Assembly: GCA_037903475.1 (NCBI GenBank) | Contig: JBAJFG010000348.1 | Location: 186,001-250,000, forward strand | From: Ancylostoma caninum | Lineage: Eukaryota > Nematoda > Chromadorea > Rhabditida > Ancylostomatidae | Direction: 5' to 3' | DNA: 64,000 bases | Part shown: in pieces, positions 1 through 12,200 of the stretch | Position numbering within the stretch: the first letter of the stretch is position 1 | How the letters are laid out: the number at the start of each line of letters is the position of its first letter | The notes under the pieces: generated by a model | Databases searched by the model: none | Told to the model about the DNA's origin: nothing | What the model saw: only the letters and a program-made list of their open reading frames with translations | Program-made: the position numbers and the translations under genes

Positions 1-1429
1 TAGGTGCGATAGGGGTGAGAACGCCCCTGCCAAAGTGAAGGGGGTCACCGGGCAAAAAGTGAAGGGTGTCGACCGGGGACGGGGGGGGGGCTTTCTGCCT
101 TCTTTTAGTAAGAGTTGTGGTATTGGTAAGTAAGTGTTAATGCCCTATCCATTGATGTAATACCCAACATGTCTTCAAATGCCGTCGAAACTGAGCGAAT
201 CTTGCAACATATTTCTGCAAGCGCACCGTTTAACCGTTTCATGAAACCGTACGATAGCGACGAGTTATCGCTATCGTGCTGCGGATGCTCTAGGATACTG
301 CTTTCAAATGAGGAAACAGCCATTAACTACATGAATGAAGATAGTCCTCACCACACCTTCATGATATGATCCACTCTTACATACACAGCTGCACAACATT
401 TCTTCTCTCCCACATGCAAAAATTTGACACTGAAATTTCACCTGCTTTTGAGCTATTTTTGCTTATTACAGCTTTATTCGGAAATGAAACCTAGGAGTGA
501 AGGGTATATATGTTCTCCCCATTCAATCCACTAACTGATAAACCACATCTCGTTTCATGTAGTTGCGTGTCTTTTTCTGTGAAGGGGGGTGAGAATGTTT
601 CTGAAGCAAGTCTCACCCCATGCGCGCGCCTCTCTTCCTTCCTCGCACTATCTCGCTATTTGACTAACAACGGGCACGAGAATGCCCCGTTGTTTCGGCT
701 CACCCATCATTTTTTTCAAATAGAAAGAGGTTTCCCCCATACATTTGTATATGAGCAGAAAGTGCATTCTTTCTGTATGTATACATGTACAATACTCACC
801 ACTTTCTCGGAAACACAAGAAGAAATCCTTTGAAAAACACCTAATTTGTGGAGTTTTCGACCGTCCTGTTGGTACCACTTTTTTGTCTGCTCATCTTACA
901 CCAAATGTCACTATTCATATGCGAAAATGAAGAGAAAATCTTTGCAAATTGTGGAGGACTATCCTCTTTCCGATTAGCTCACTAACTTTTCCATAATATT
1001 CTTTGAAACATGCATGCTATGTTTTTCATACCCTTATGTATTCGAAGATTTCTCCGCACACATGCTGTCTATGGCCTCCTACTTCTAACATGTAAATTTT
1101 ACTAGGTTCAAGCTTCAATTACATACCCTTCACTAATATCTAATTCTTTATCCTTCACATAGAAATTCGCCCGTCATTTTTCCTGTCTGCGGCAACGGAC
1201 ACATTGCACGCTCCATTCAACACTAACTGCGCCATTTCGATTCCTGACCCCTTTATTCACATGAACAGCTATAGAATCGATCCTTTGTCATTGAATTTGT
1301 TCAGTTTCACTTTATTAAACTTTTGATTTCTTCACTTCCTTGTCTTCTGTAAGTGCTGTAGTGAAGGGGGTTATTGGCCCCCTCCCAAAGTGAAGGGGGT
1401 CTGAGCCTTGGCTCGGACTATCGCACCTA
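1..1429. repeat. Foldback-like repeat with 12-bp inverted ends
   Basis: The window opens with TAGGTGCGATAG, and its exact inverse, CTATCGCACCTA, lies at 1418-1429. Just inside both ends a tract reading CCAAAGTGAAGGGGGTC occurs in the same orientation. The interior (110-1350) is AT-rich with no recognisable gene; its short open frames show no family signature. The structure suggests a non-autonomous DNA transposon, but the left end coincides with the window edge, so target duplications cannot be checked. Confidence 0.4.
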
Positions 1430-2190
1430 TGACGGTGACGCAGAGTGCCATACTCCACGTGGACTGTAGAGAAAGCCGAATTTGACGCACCGCTTAGGAA
1501 ATCCACAGAATTCACCAGTTCAAAATGATTAAGAGTAAACCGTCGGAATGACGAGAGGGACAGCAGAAAATATGTGTATCGATTATCACGCCAGTTCGCT
1601 TTTGATTATCTCTGAACACTCCTCATTGCTGCTCATCATCGTGGGTAACGGAGAAGTTTAGAGGTTCCATTTTTCTGCCAAAGGCGTCTTAGAATTGAGG
1701 GAAAAAGCGCGTCTGCCAGACGTGCCCCCGTGATTTGAGCGGTTTAAATGGGAAGAAGTCGTGAATGAAATAGGTAGTATCAGAAGCACTATCAATAGAA
1801 CAATAAATCAAGCCATAATAGCCGTTCATTCTCGATTTCAAGCGGATTTCGGTTAATGAGGTCCATGCCGTGTTTTCGGAACGTCCTCTTGCCTCGGTAA
1901 TACGCCTCGAGCCCTGGAGGAGTTTGATACCCATGACATAGAATTGTTTTCATTTGTTTTTCTTTAATTCAGAATTTTCAGTACGTCGCATGGGCATCGC
2001 ATACGGACCTAATACATATATCACGTTCGTTACATACGTATATTGGGGTTCTAGATGATCTGATAAATCATGAGTAAGATTACGGACAATAAAAAAAAAC
2101 TTAATGGCTACAATGGAAGTGTCATTTTAAGTAATTGGAAGACCTGTCAAGATTTCGAGTCTGTATAGCATATGCCATAAGCTGCATTTA
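1430..2190. other. No identified gene
   Basis: No recognisable gene. Overlapping open frames on the minus strand near 1690-1934 look protein-like in places but carry no family motif and no convincing splice sites. I searched this stretch and the rest of 1-3140 for the YMAPE motif that should follow the last visible kinase exon and did not find it. Confidence 0.5.
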
Positions 2191-2261
2191 TAGTGCTTCG
2201 GAGTCCGATCCGGTCTGATGACAAAAGATACGTATTGATCCTTGTCGGAAGAGGATCGATA

Positions 2262-2499
2262 AGGGCAATTTATACTGGGTGCGTGCGACTGGCGCGCGTG
2301 CGTCTATGTGATGAAGAATAGAGCCCAGTCGCATCGCAGTCGCAGCTCAGACGCACGCGTTTGCTACCTCGCGACGGCCGCACGTTCTTTTCATTGAGGA
2401 TGTACATGCCGCGTTGACCGGTCTTCATTTAAAATCCCTTACAAATGGATGCGTGCGACTGATGCGCGACTGACGCACGCAGCTAGTATAAATTGCCCT
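2262..2499. repeat. MITE-like foldback, AGGGCAATTTATACT termini
   Basis: The ends are inverted copies of AGGGCAATTTATACT followed by GTGCGTGCGACTG-like sequence. The interior is GC-rich and full of CGCACGCG steps. One end recurs at about 30430-30570 and a diverged relative at 35680-35890, so this is a dispersed family. An outer inverted pair, GGAGTCCGATCCGG near 2200 and its complement near 2520-2536, suggests it sits inside another palindrome. Confidence 0.55.
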
Positions 2500-3145
2500 A
2501 TACGTAACTCTCGTTATCCAACTGGATCGGACTCCGATACCCTATAACTACAGTACGTGTCATAATTATAGGACACCCCCCCCCAACTTTCGCATCCCCG
2601 ACTTTCCCAGAAATAATGGAATTTTCTTCTCTAGTATCAATGCGAACAGCACCAAAAATAACCTTGGTGCCCTATTTTTGAGCTCACGGCAGCAACCCTA
2701 GATTTTTCAGACTTTATTTTTCTGCTTTCGCCTAAATCGCAGTCATGACACACCATGTGTTCTTGCAAGTTTATTAGGTGATGAATCCAAACCACCTCTA
2801 ACCCCTCTCTGGATAAGCTACTATGTGATTCTTTCTATCCTGATGTTCTACTACTGCTACTTAAAACATCTCTCAGCAGGCGCTTCCTGAGGCGTCTTTG
2901 CATCGATCGAACCAGTCGATTAGCCGCCCGACAGCCATTATTGCAGACAAAGTTACGGACGTGCTCGCTAAGCTTCCCGACTACATATAATAAGACACGT
3001 TCCTTTGCTCACAAACTGTTTCCGGATTGTCTTTGCTAAAGATGCCCCAACTAGTTAAATATTCTGGAAGGTGAACCGCTGCTAGGAAATAGCTACTGAC
3101 AACATTTCCCAGGCTATTTGCATTCAGGTGCTTTAATTTACCCAC

Positions 3146-3297
3146 TTGCAACGTGCCACATATTGTGCTCGTCTGTTCTCCGTTCTTGAGCACTTTTGAC
3201 AGTCCGAAATCCACCACTCTCACATGACCCTGTGAGTCCAAAACGATGTTTTCGAGTTTGAGATCACGATAGACGACACCGTTGCTGTGGAGGAAGT
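3146..3297 (-). CDS. Kinase gene, catalytic loop and activation segment exon
   Basis: Bordered by ATTGCAG and CAA|GTGGGT. Contains [19 protein letters not shown] (catalytic loop; YRD in place of HRD, as is common in AGC kinases), VVDFGLSK (Mg-binding DFG) and [11 protein letters not shown] (activation loop with the T/S-x-C-G-T signature). The next exon should begin with YMAPE-like sequence and is not in the window. Confidence 0.93.
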
Positions 3298-6200
3298 CTG
3301 CAATGGATACCAGAGCTCATGAGGTGACGCCAATCAGGTCCTATAAAACGCACCCAAAGCCGTTCCCAGCTCAGCACCGTAGATCTGGATGGCTCGATTC
3401 GGAAGAGTTCCATGCTCGCGCCACAAACCAAACATGTCGCCGATTCCTCCGATCGGATACTAGAAACAACGAACAACCGCTGATTCACAGATAGTGATGA
3501 GAAATGGTCTTACTAAATAAATAAATGAATGATCTTACCTGCAGCACGGAGAACAACTTTGACCTCGTTTGCCACGAGGCATAGAGGCGAACGATGAACA
3601 CATGCGGAGCGAGCATCCGCTGGAATTGTTATTTTTAGTTTAGTGAAAAGAGACTATTCTGATTTTGGTGGATAAATTCGCAAGAGAATGTGTTTGGACA
3701 CACATTTTACGGGATAAAATTTTGCTTGGCAATACATCCCACGGGAGAATGAGTGAAGAGGCTGTTTGGCTATACAAAAGGGAAAAGAATCTGTCGGCGA
3801 TACGTTTGACGAGGTTTGCTTGACGATACAAATGGCAAAATTTGCGTGGCGGTACATTTTACGGGTGTTTTGATGAGGCTTACATTTTATTCTTACAAGG
3901 GAAGGGTACCAAATGTCTGTGGCACTTCATAATGGAATGTGCTTCATTATATGAAGTTGACGATGCTGATCTCGATTATGTTCTCCATTAGTGCCTAGTA
4001 TTACTACGCAAAAAGTTATAGCCTTGTCTGTGCAGTATTATGAGCAGTTACTGCATCAACTCACCTTAACCCCACGTAGTAGGCGTTGCCGTGAAAAATG
4101 AATGCCGAATTCGTGATCAGCAGTCCAAGTAACCCTGTATGCAAAATCTCAGCGGAAAATGCATCACTACGGGTAAAGAATTGCGCCTTGATCAGTCGCT
4201 ACTACTACTAATTACAAGGGGACTTTGCTTCATCGGAGACTTCCTCGTGGGGAGTGTACACTGCCTTGTGCATCTCGAAGCTCTGATTTCAAAGCTATCT
4301 TGACCTTGGCCCAGCCTCGCGTCTGCAATGATTTATATTCATTTTTCCAGACTCAAGTGATAAGAAGGTATACATAAAATTAGGTATTTCAGGAAGTAAG
4401 GCAGTGTCGCGCAGTGCTAAGTGTCTCCGTTCCCGTGAATACCCTCACGGGTTCAATTCCCCTCAGGAGTCGCACTTTTGCATTTTCTCCCAGTTACTGA
4501 TTTTCTCTAAAAATCTATTCTATGCAGTTTTTTGTAAGTGTTTGTACTTGCAAATACATATTCTAAAAGCTTGAAAGCGTTTTCAAAGATCTTCACTACC
4601 CCGACTTCGTCGACAGTAGAACTGCTGATGGACTCACGTGAGCCCAAATTTTCAAGGAATCCTTTCTTGCTGAAAATTTCCATAATAGGGTTATCAGAAG
4701 TGCTGAACACGAATATGATATCCATTTCGTGACGTCACTACATTCTTATAGGTTTGCGGTGGAATGAACAGCAATTACTGTAGAAAACCAAACAAAATTG
4801 TTGAATTTCGACATTAAAATGTTAGAGACTTGCAAAATGATGCTGATAATCGTGATCAGCACCTGAAATTATTTCTATGTGCAAAATTTGGATGGAATCT
4901 GCGAGATGCCTGAACTACCCTATACCCAATGACCGTTTCCTCGTGAGTGGTAGTAGTAGTAAATGATCAAGGGGTGATTGTCTAACCGTAATTCTTGCCT
5001 TTTTTTTCGCTGAAATTTTGCCTACAGGTTCAGTTGAGCTACTGATCGCGAATTCTGCATCCATTTTGCACTACAACGCCTATTTTGTGGGTTCACGGGA
5101 GGTGGATGTAGAAACTGTACCTTCGAATGTACTGCACAGACAAGGCTATAACTTTTTGCGCAGTAGTATTAGGCTTTCATGGAGAACATAATCGAGATCA
5201 GCATCGTCAACTTCATATTATGAGGCGCATTCCATTTTGAAGTGCCACAGACATTTGGTATCCTTCCCTTGTTAGTTGGAGGCTTAGCCGTCAACGGTGT
5301 CGATCCCAATGGCTCAGCTGGTGAGGCAGCGGACTTTGAAGGTTGGTATCATGGCACAATTCCCGATGATATTAAAACTTTTGCGCGGTTCATAACCTTT
5401 TGTTTGACGATACAATTGGCAAGATTCATGTGGCGATATATATGATGAGTTTTCTTCGGCAACCAACCGAGTTTTCGAATTTTTTCACTGCTCAGATTTT
5501 GTTCTGGAATTCATTGGTGTTTCTGCCATGCCTTGACTGGTCAGGCTATCTTTTCCAAAGTTTGGTTTCTTCCATAAACTCCCGTAACCCCGCAAAACTT
5601 GGACAAAAACCTCTTTGCACGCAAAACAGCTGACAAGAAATGCAGCGGTATTGACTTTGTTGGATCGGTCCACAGCGAACAGATCGCGCAACTCGGCCCA
5701 ACCTGCTCGAAACCGATGAACTGAGGGGTTCCAGGAAACAGGGATTACGAAGGTTTCGACTTCGACTGTTTTTAGCATTATAACAGTGTTAAAGACAGTG
5801 TGTCACCTCGTTCGATGGGCTGTGGATATCAGCATACTCTAAACCGTCTCGTCATTCTGATTCCGATGATGCACGTCATAGCGCATAAAAGTGGCGGATA
5901 CCCGTTTTCAAAGGGTCTGGAAATGCCGTTCACGGACCACTTGGGCGGAGCGGTCCGTGAGTGTGCTGGCTGCCTGCCACGACTGCAGCATTGGCAACAC
6001 GTCTTGACGTGTCCGATGGAAAAGATCAACGGCTTCACGCGTCCACATGGCTGGACAAACTGTTCTCAACCCGTCCCGAAAAATGATTAGAGAACGGGTT
6101 CGGAGGCGGTTTTGTAACATTTTATGTATACCGCTGCATTCAGAGCATCGAAGAGGTTTAGAATCCGCTAAAACCTCAAACACGAAAACGAGGTTACACA

Positions 6201-9200
6201 CTGCCTTTAAAGGCAGGGGTCCACCTCATTTTCGTAGTTCAGCTAACAGCAGATTCTGCATCTACTCGGCGCGATGGTTCCAACGGTATACATAAATTGT
6301 CTCAGAATGGTCTATAAACCCGTCTTCCAGGACGGGGTCGGTAACAGTTTGCCAACCCGAGTTGACATGTGAAGCCGTTGATCTTATCGATTGAACACGC
6401 CAAGACTCGTTGACCAACGCAGCAGCCGTGGCAGGCAGCCAGCACAGCTTGGAGCGATCCGCCTCCGGGCTCCAAATTTTTATCCAGTTCGAGCCTTTCA
6501 AAAATGAGGATTTCGTCGCTTCTGTGCTTGTTAATGTACATCCCAGGGATCAACATGATGAGAAGGTCTAGTATATGTTGGTAAATCCAACAGGCAGAAC
6601 GAGGTGGCCCTCTGCCTTTAAGAGAACTAACAAGTCAGAGCGTTCTAGACGTGCCAGCTAACAAGTCTGAACGTGAACTGAACTGTTTTCAGCATTATGA
6701 CAGTGTAAGCGCACCCGATTACCTCAAATGGCACCGAAATCTCGAGGTCGAAAATTTCCGTGGGTACTGCCTTTAAGTGCCTTCAAGAGTGTCTATAGAT
6801 GAAAACAACAGTCTGAACAGACATTTGTAAGCTACGGTCTGCACAGTAGTGACCACCCTTGTCTCCATTATGCTATCCCGATAGAAGAACTGGGATCCTC
6901 TGGGGATCTACTGCATGAATGAATTGGTGCACCAATCAGTGAATATTTGAATGACCTAATCATTCTTTGTCTCGTTCGAAGGCGTGGAGGTTGCTACGTG
7001 CCCACTGGATACTAGATCTTCACTGCACACTGAATAGTAGACCGTTCCATGCACCAAATCAGTGGAAGTTTTCTTCATGAAGTTTTCATCTTTGGACATT
7101 CATTTTTACGTGCTAAAAACAACACAATGGTCGAAGCCTATATTCCATTGCTTGCACCGGTAGAGCCTTGGGTTTGATCCAGGCGACATGGTGGGAATGG
7201 CCTTATGGACTCAAGTCCATATCAATACATTCAATCGAGAAGCTCTGCGTCTTTATTGATTTTGCTCTGCTACTACGGCATAGATAAATTTTTGCGCGGA
7301 GAATTGGGTGAACAGCTGCTTTGTTCGACCTAAATGACCGATAAAGGAATGTGTACAACTACACAATGCAAATTGGAACAGGCTAATTGTAAGCCATTCT
7401 TACAATTAGCCGGTTCCAATTTGCATTGTGTTTCATCGCAAAAACATTTCTTACAGAATCATTTCTCCTACGATACTATAGGGAATTTGACCTTATGAGA
7501 AGGAACAACTGCCAGTAACGTAAGGTACGCAACATACGTAAAGCGACGGGATTTCTTTTGCATTTCTTTCGTGCTGGGGTTCTTTGAGTCCAGTAGGAGA
7601 AATTTCTCGAAGTATTCGTTCCTGTGTTACGTCACGATTGCCACGAAATTCTGCAGAAGAGCAAAACAAGCAAAAAGATTGCGGTGTAGGCAGTTGGGAA
7701 GAGGCAAGCAAAGTGGGTGGAAGCAGTACTTAATTCTCATTGGGGAATAAGGAGCTGCCAGCAAGATATCCCAAAGAAGTAAATGTTCGTAAGTAAAAGA
7801 GGTCGTAAAGCTTGAATGGCTATGGCCGCTGTGTCAAGAATTCAATGTAGAAAGAAGCAACCCACTCATTCACCGTTGCCAGTGTTAGGAATAGTGTTGA
7901 ATTCAATTCGACCGCTCTTTGCTCATATTCCTTCTCTGCAAAAACACACAGGCTGAAACCAGGCCCAGCCTGCTCAAAATGAACCAGAATATTCTGGCAA
8001 GAGAATTGTTATGGTTAATGAGAAGGAGGGGTAGCAATTACCACGATGAGTTAGCTTTCAGAAACAGTTGGACGCTGCAGTGGTTCACATATCTTTCTCA
8101 GAAGTCGTTTTTTTCTTTTTTTTGCCGCAAATGCAAATTGAACGAGCGAATTTTGATCTCATGGAGCCGTCGCGTTCGTTCCCAGTCTGCAGCTAAGTGC
8201 ATAACATTTAGCATAAAGTAATATATATGCTCTTATATAAATCATGGTAGTGCAACAAAATTTTCTAGAGCGCAGACGTGGGGGACTAGCACGCGATCGC
8301 ATGCGCTCGCCGTGAGACTCACTTATAGACTGTGCCTCGCGAGGATGCGAAGCTGATGGGGCATTCGGCCGATGTTTCGTCATACGTACATAGACGTAGT
8401 GGAAGTCGGTGCATTCGGAATTTCGCGGCGGGACCAGCGGCTAGCGGTCTCGGGCCCCCCAGGCGAGACAGTGTTTACAACAATTTGACAATGCGTAGCA
8501 GCAATGTACGGAGCAGAGTCGCCTCTCTGCTGGAGCTTTGCTTCACACAACTTTGGAACAGTGGACGATAACCACTTCGAAGAGAAGAGTGCACACCATG
8601 GAGGATATATGGAAGGATTCACTCGGTGTCCTCACTTGGGATGTGATCCTTGCGCGCCTCTCCTTGAGGTCCCTTCGGGGGAAAATGCAGCTTGAGGATC
8701 CGTTTGTTTTTGAGAAGTACAATCAAATATACAGGATGAAGAACGCATCATCATAAGGTGTTGTGACATTTTCTGAAATCATTTGTGCAACTTGTGCAGT
8801 TGATCGAACTTTCTAAATATTTCCTAACTTTGTTCCATCACTTTCGAGATTTGCAAGGAGTGCGGCTGCGGTGGTGACGAACAGATGAGCCGGGGCCCCG
8901 TAGTTCAGAAGACCGATCGAAAACGAGTCCGCCGTGGCCCAATAGTGGAAAAACGGCAGGATACAGGTCCATCGATGGAGAATAGGTCCGCCGTGGCCCA
9001 GCGGTGGAGAAAGCGCCGGGATACGAGTCCCACCGATGGATCGGATCTGCACTGGCCCAGTAGTGGGAAGGACGCCAGGATAGAGATCCACAAATGGAAG
9101 ATGGGTCTGCTCTGGCCCAACAGTGGGATAAGCGCCAGGATCCGGGTGCACTGATGAAGAATGGCTCACTTGGCTCAGTGGTGGGGAACACGCCAAGATG

Positions 9201-12200
9201 CACATTGCCGGTAGAGTAGGGGCACGCTACGCGCTCATTCGTGTCTTAGTCGACCATCTCTTCTTCCTCTCTGATGGATGTTCATAACGGGTCCCAAGGC
9301 ATGTAAGAAATGTGATAAAAAAGAGTAGGTATTATCAGTGCATCGAAAATGAGCTTTATATGTAGGTGCGGGATTAAGAAATTGCAAGCTCGCTAGGATA
9401 GCAAGAATCAAAGGCCGACGTTGGCGAGGCGGCCAGACTCGTAGAGTATACGCAACTCATAAAGAGAATTTTATATTTGAGCTCAGCTGATGATTAGTTT
9501 TGCTTTTTTGCTGATTTCCAAGCATTTCACTTTTGTGAGGCTTTTGCACATACCTCAAGTGGCTGCCCCATCCCACTTTCTAGCGTCCCGAAAGGGCGCT
9601 AGTCAAAGTAAAAGTTGCCATTCATTTAGCTAAAGAAAACAAACTAGCAGTTGCTTTGATTCCGCCGTTTTGTGAGAACCAACTGGAATTATTTTTACAG
9701 CAGAATTAGTCGTGATGCTGTCTATTAGGAGGAATTTATGCGCATTCGCAGTTCGAAATTGACAGCGCAAGCGTGCGCTGCCAACCACGTTTGGTGGTAA
9801 AACCTGATAACAGTCCCTAGCTGAAAGATTCCTGTACCAGGATCCACATCACACAAATGAAGCAAATTTTTCTTACGACAACGCCTCGTAGCAACCAACG
9901 TTAACAGTTTAATGAGTAACAGATGAAAGATGACCATCATAAAGGCACAGGCAAGAACGAAACGCTAACCTGTACCGCAACTTCTCGTCTGACTTGCTGG
10001 ACAGCGTCTTTTCCAAGAATAAGCGATTTCTGCTGCACTTTCAGAGCATACACCCCTCGGGCATTGTTCTTCGCAACAGCTCGGTAAACGCGGCCGAAGG
10101 AGCCATAGCCGATTTCGTTTGAGATCTGAGGAAGAATGAGATTTAGAGAAACATTGAAAGAACGGATACGTCACTTTATCATTGAAGTTTCCATGGAAAT
10201 GATGATTACAAAGCGTCTTCTGCTTTCATAGCTATTTTAACTTAGAAGTATTTATTTTTGAAGGATTCTTTGAGACCCAAAAATCAAAGTATACTACTAT
10301 GTATTTATGTTGCCCCTAAAATTCTAAGAGAAAGAGAGAGATTTGAACGTAGTTGGTTAAATAGATAGAAATTTTTCAAGTAAGTCAGGGGAATGGTCGA
10401 GAAAGTAAGGATTTTCTTGAGAAAGTGCGAATTCTGTTACTCATATTGCGGGAACTTTAACGTATATACTGACCTTAAAGTAATGCGTATACGTGAGCTT
10501 TGTTTAACGTCTGTGAGTAAATAAATAAACGAATGAATAAATAGTAAAGTATATTTTTACCCACCAAAAAATTGTGCTCAGTTATGGAACTTCGCGAGGG
10601 AAACTCCGGCAGAAACAACGCCTCAAGCCATGGCACTGGGAATTCTTTGCGCTGAAGGCTAACGCAGCTCTCTGAAACAAGTTGCCGCGTAATTAATGAA
10701 GAAATGAGGGAAACGCGAATATCCACGCTGGGAAAAGCTTCAGGAACAAACTGAGGTAATTTCGAGTGTTGGGAAAGAAACCTAATTTGGGGCAGTAGCG
10801 CGGTTTATATTTTTTCTTGAATAATGGGGATGTACGAGATTGAAAACTTTAGAAATGAACTCCATATGACAGGATAACTTCAACGGGTGTGATGACAAGA
10901 GAAGAGCAAGAGGGACTTTCTTCGTTAAGCAGTCATTCCTGGCTTAACCACCGCAAAATTCGATTGATTTCCTTTATATAACTAGAGGACGGCTGGATCT
11001 TTGCATTCTCATGCTGAATCTTTGCCCATTTCTAACGTGCGCACTAAAACAACAGGATTGGAAAATGAGGAAAAAAATCTTACCGAAGCTGCTGACGGGT
11101 ACAATTTCCTCACTGGAGCCTTGTTCCACTTGAATTTCGTCCAACGACCGGCACCGGTCTCTCATCGACTCCTTGCGTCGCAGCTCTGCAAATCAGAAAG
11201 CATTCGAGTAACATGAGAAGCTTTTCCCGAGAGTAATTACGTCGCCATGCTTCTTTTGGTTCTCATTGAATTACCTAAAGAAAATACGACCTAGTTGTCC
11301 TGAAGTTTGACTGGACCTGTCCAATGGTCACTTTTCAAACAACTGGCACTCTTGGAGCACGAGATACCTCTTACGTACGCATGTGAATCTGACTCGATAG
11401 GTTGCACAAAGGACATAATAAAATTTTATCGGGATATGGCTCGTTAATAATATAGGGAAGCTCCCAAGCGCTTTTTTGAAAGATTTTAGTTATTTTCTGG
11501 CGCCAATTCATGTTCAATGCATTGAGGATGAGAGCAGGCATTGAATTCCACGATGTTTTGATGAGAGCCAGGAAATCCTACATAAGTTAGTGGTATGGGA
11601 CCAAAGGGTGAGGACTCTGCATTGTGACAAATAAATAACTTGACCTGTTTCGAGAATGGTAAATTTCAAAACCACTACTGTCAGTTGTAATTTTTTTTGC
11701 GCTTCTTCACGATGAATATTCATCCGAAAATTCCACAGAAAAGAAGCATGTAGATCTAGGAGTGCTGTAATGCTCGGCAGTTATGATGGGCTATTCAACA
11801 ACGAGAATAGAATGCACACGGAGTTGTCGCTACTGATGACTTCGGGATGAAATTGTTGGTGACAGAGATTATATGTATACATATACACACACATACATAT
11901 TCAAGTGTATACGTAACTCCTAATGATATATGAAAAGTGATGTCATAGAGATTGAAAAAATAGGCATTCCTGCCTTTGTCTATCAGGAGCTCTAGATACG
12001 TATGTTAGAAATAAGGCTTAGTTTTTGGAACCAATTTGGAATCAAAAGTTTTTTCTGTGAGTTCGCTAGTCGCTTACTGAATTACACTGCAGCAATATTG
12101 AAACCATTGGGCACTACACAACCGTGTCCACATTCTCTGGGGAGAAAAGGGGGCTAATTCTAGCTACCTTGTTTTTGTCACTTTTAGTCATATAAAAAAA

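Noticed and set aside
1689..1934. Minus-strand open frame as the missing kinase C-lobe
   Set aside because: No APE, DxWxxG or C-lobe arginine motif in any frame and no acceptor with the needed phase.
3264..3488. Apparent kinase-like QRLFVVSS frame upstream of the hinge exon, suggesting a frameshift
   Set aside because: The segment is intron. The true preceding exon is 3539-3619, which ends in phase at CAG|GTAAGA and joins the acceptor TTTCTAG at 3460.
4400..4475. Functional tRNA gene
   Set aside because: A and B box resemblance only; no acceptor stem can be formed and the T stem is mismatched.
8885..9205. 130-codon minus-strand frame as a gene
   Set aside because: Lies wholly within 59-bp minisatellite units of a Helitron-like element; similar frames appear in every copy of the array.
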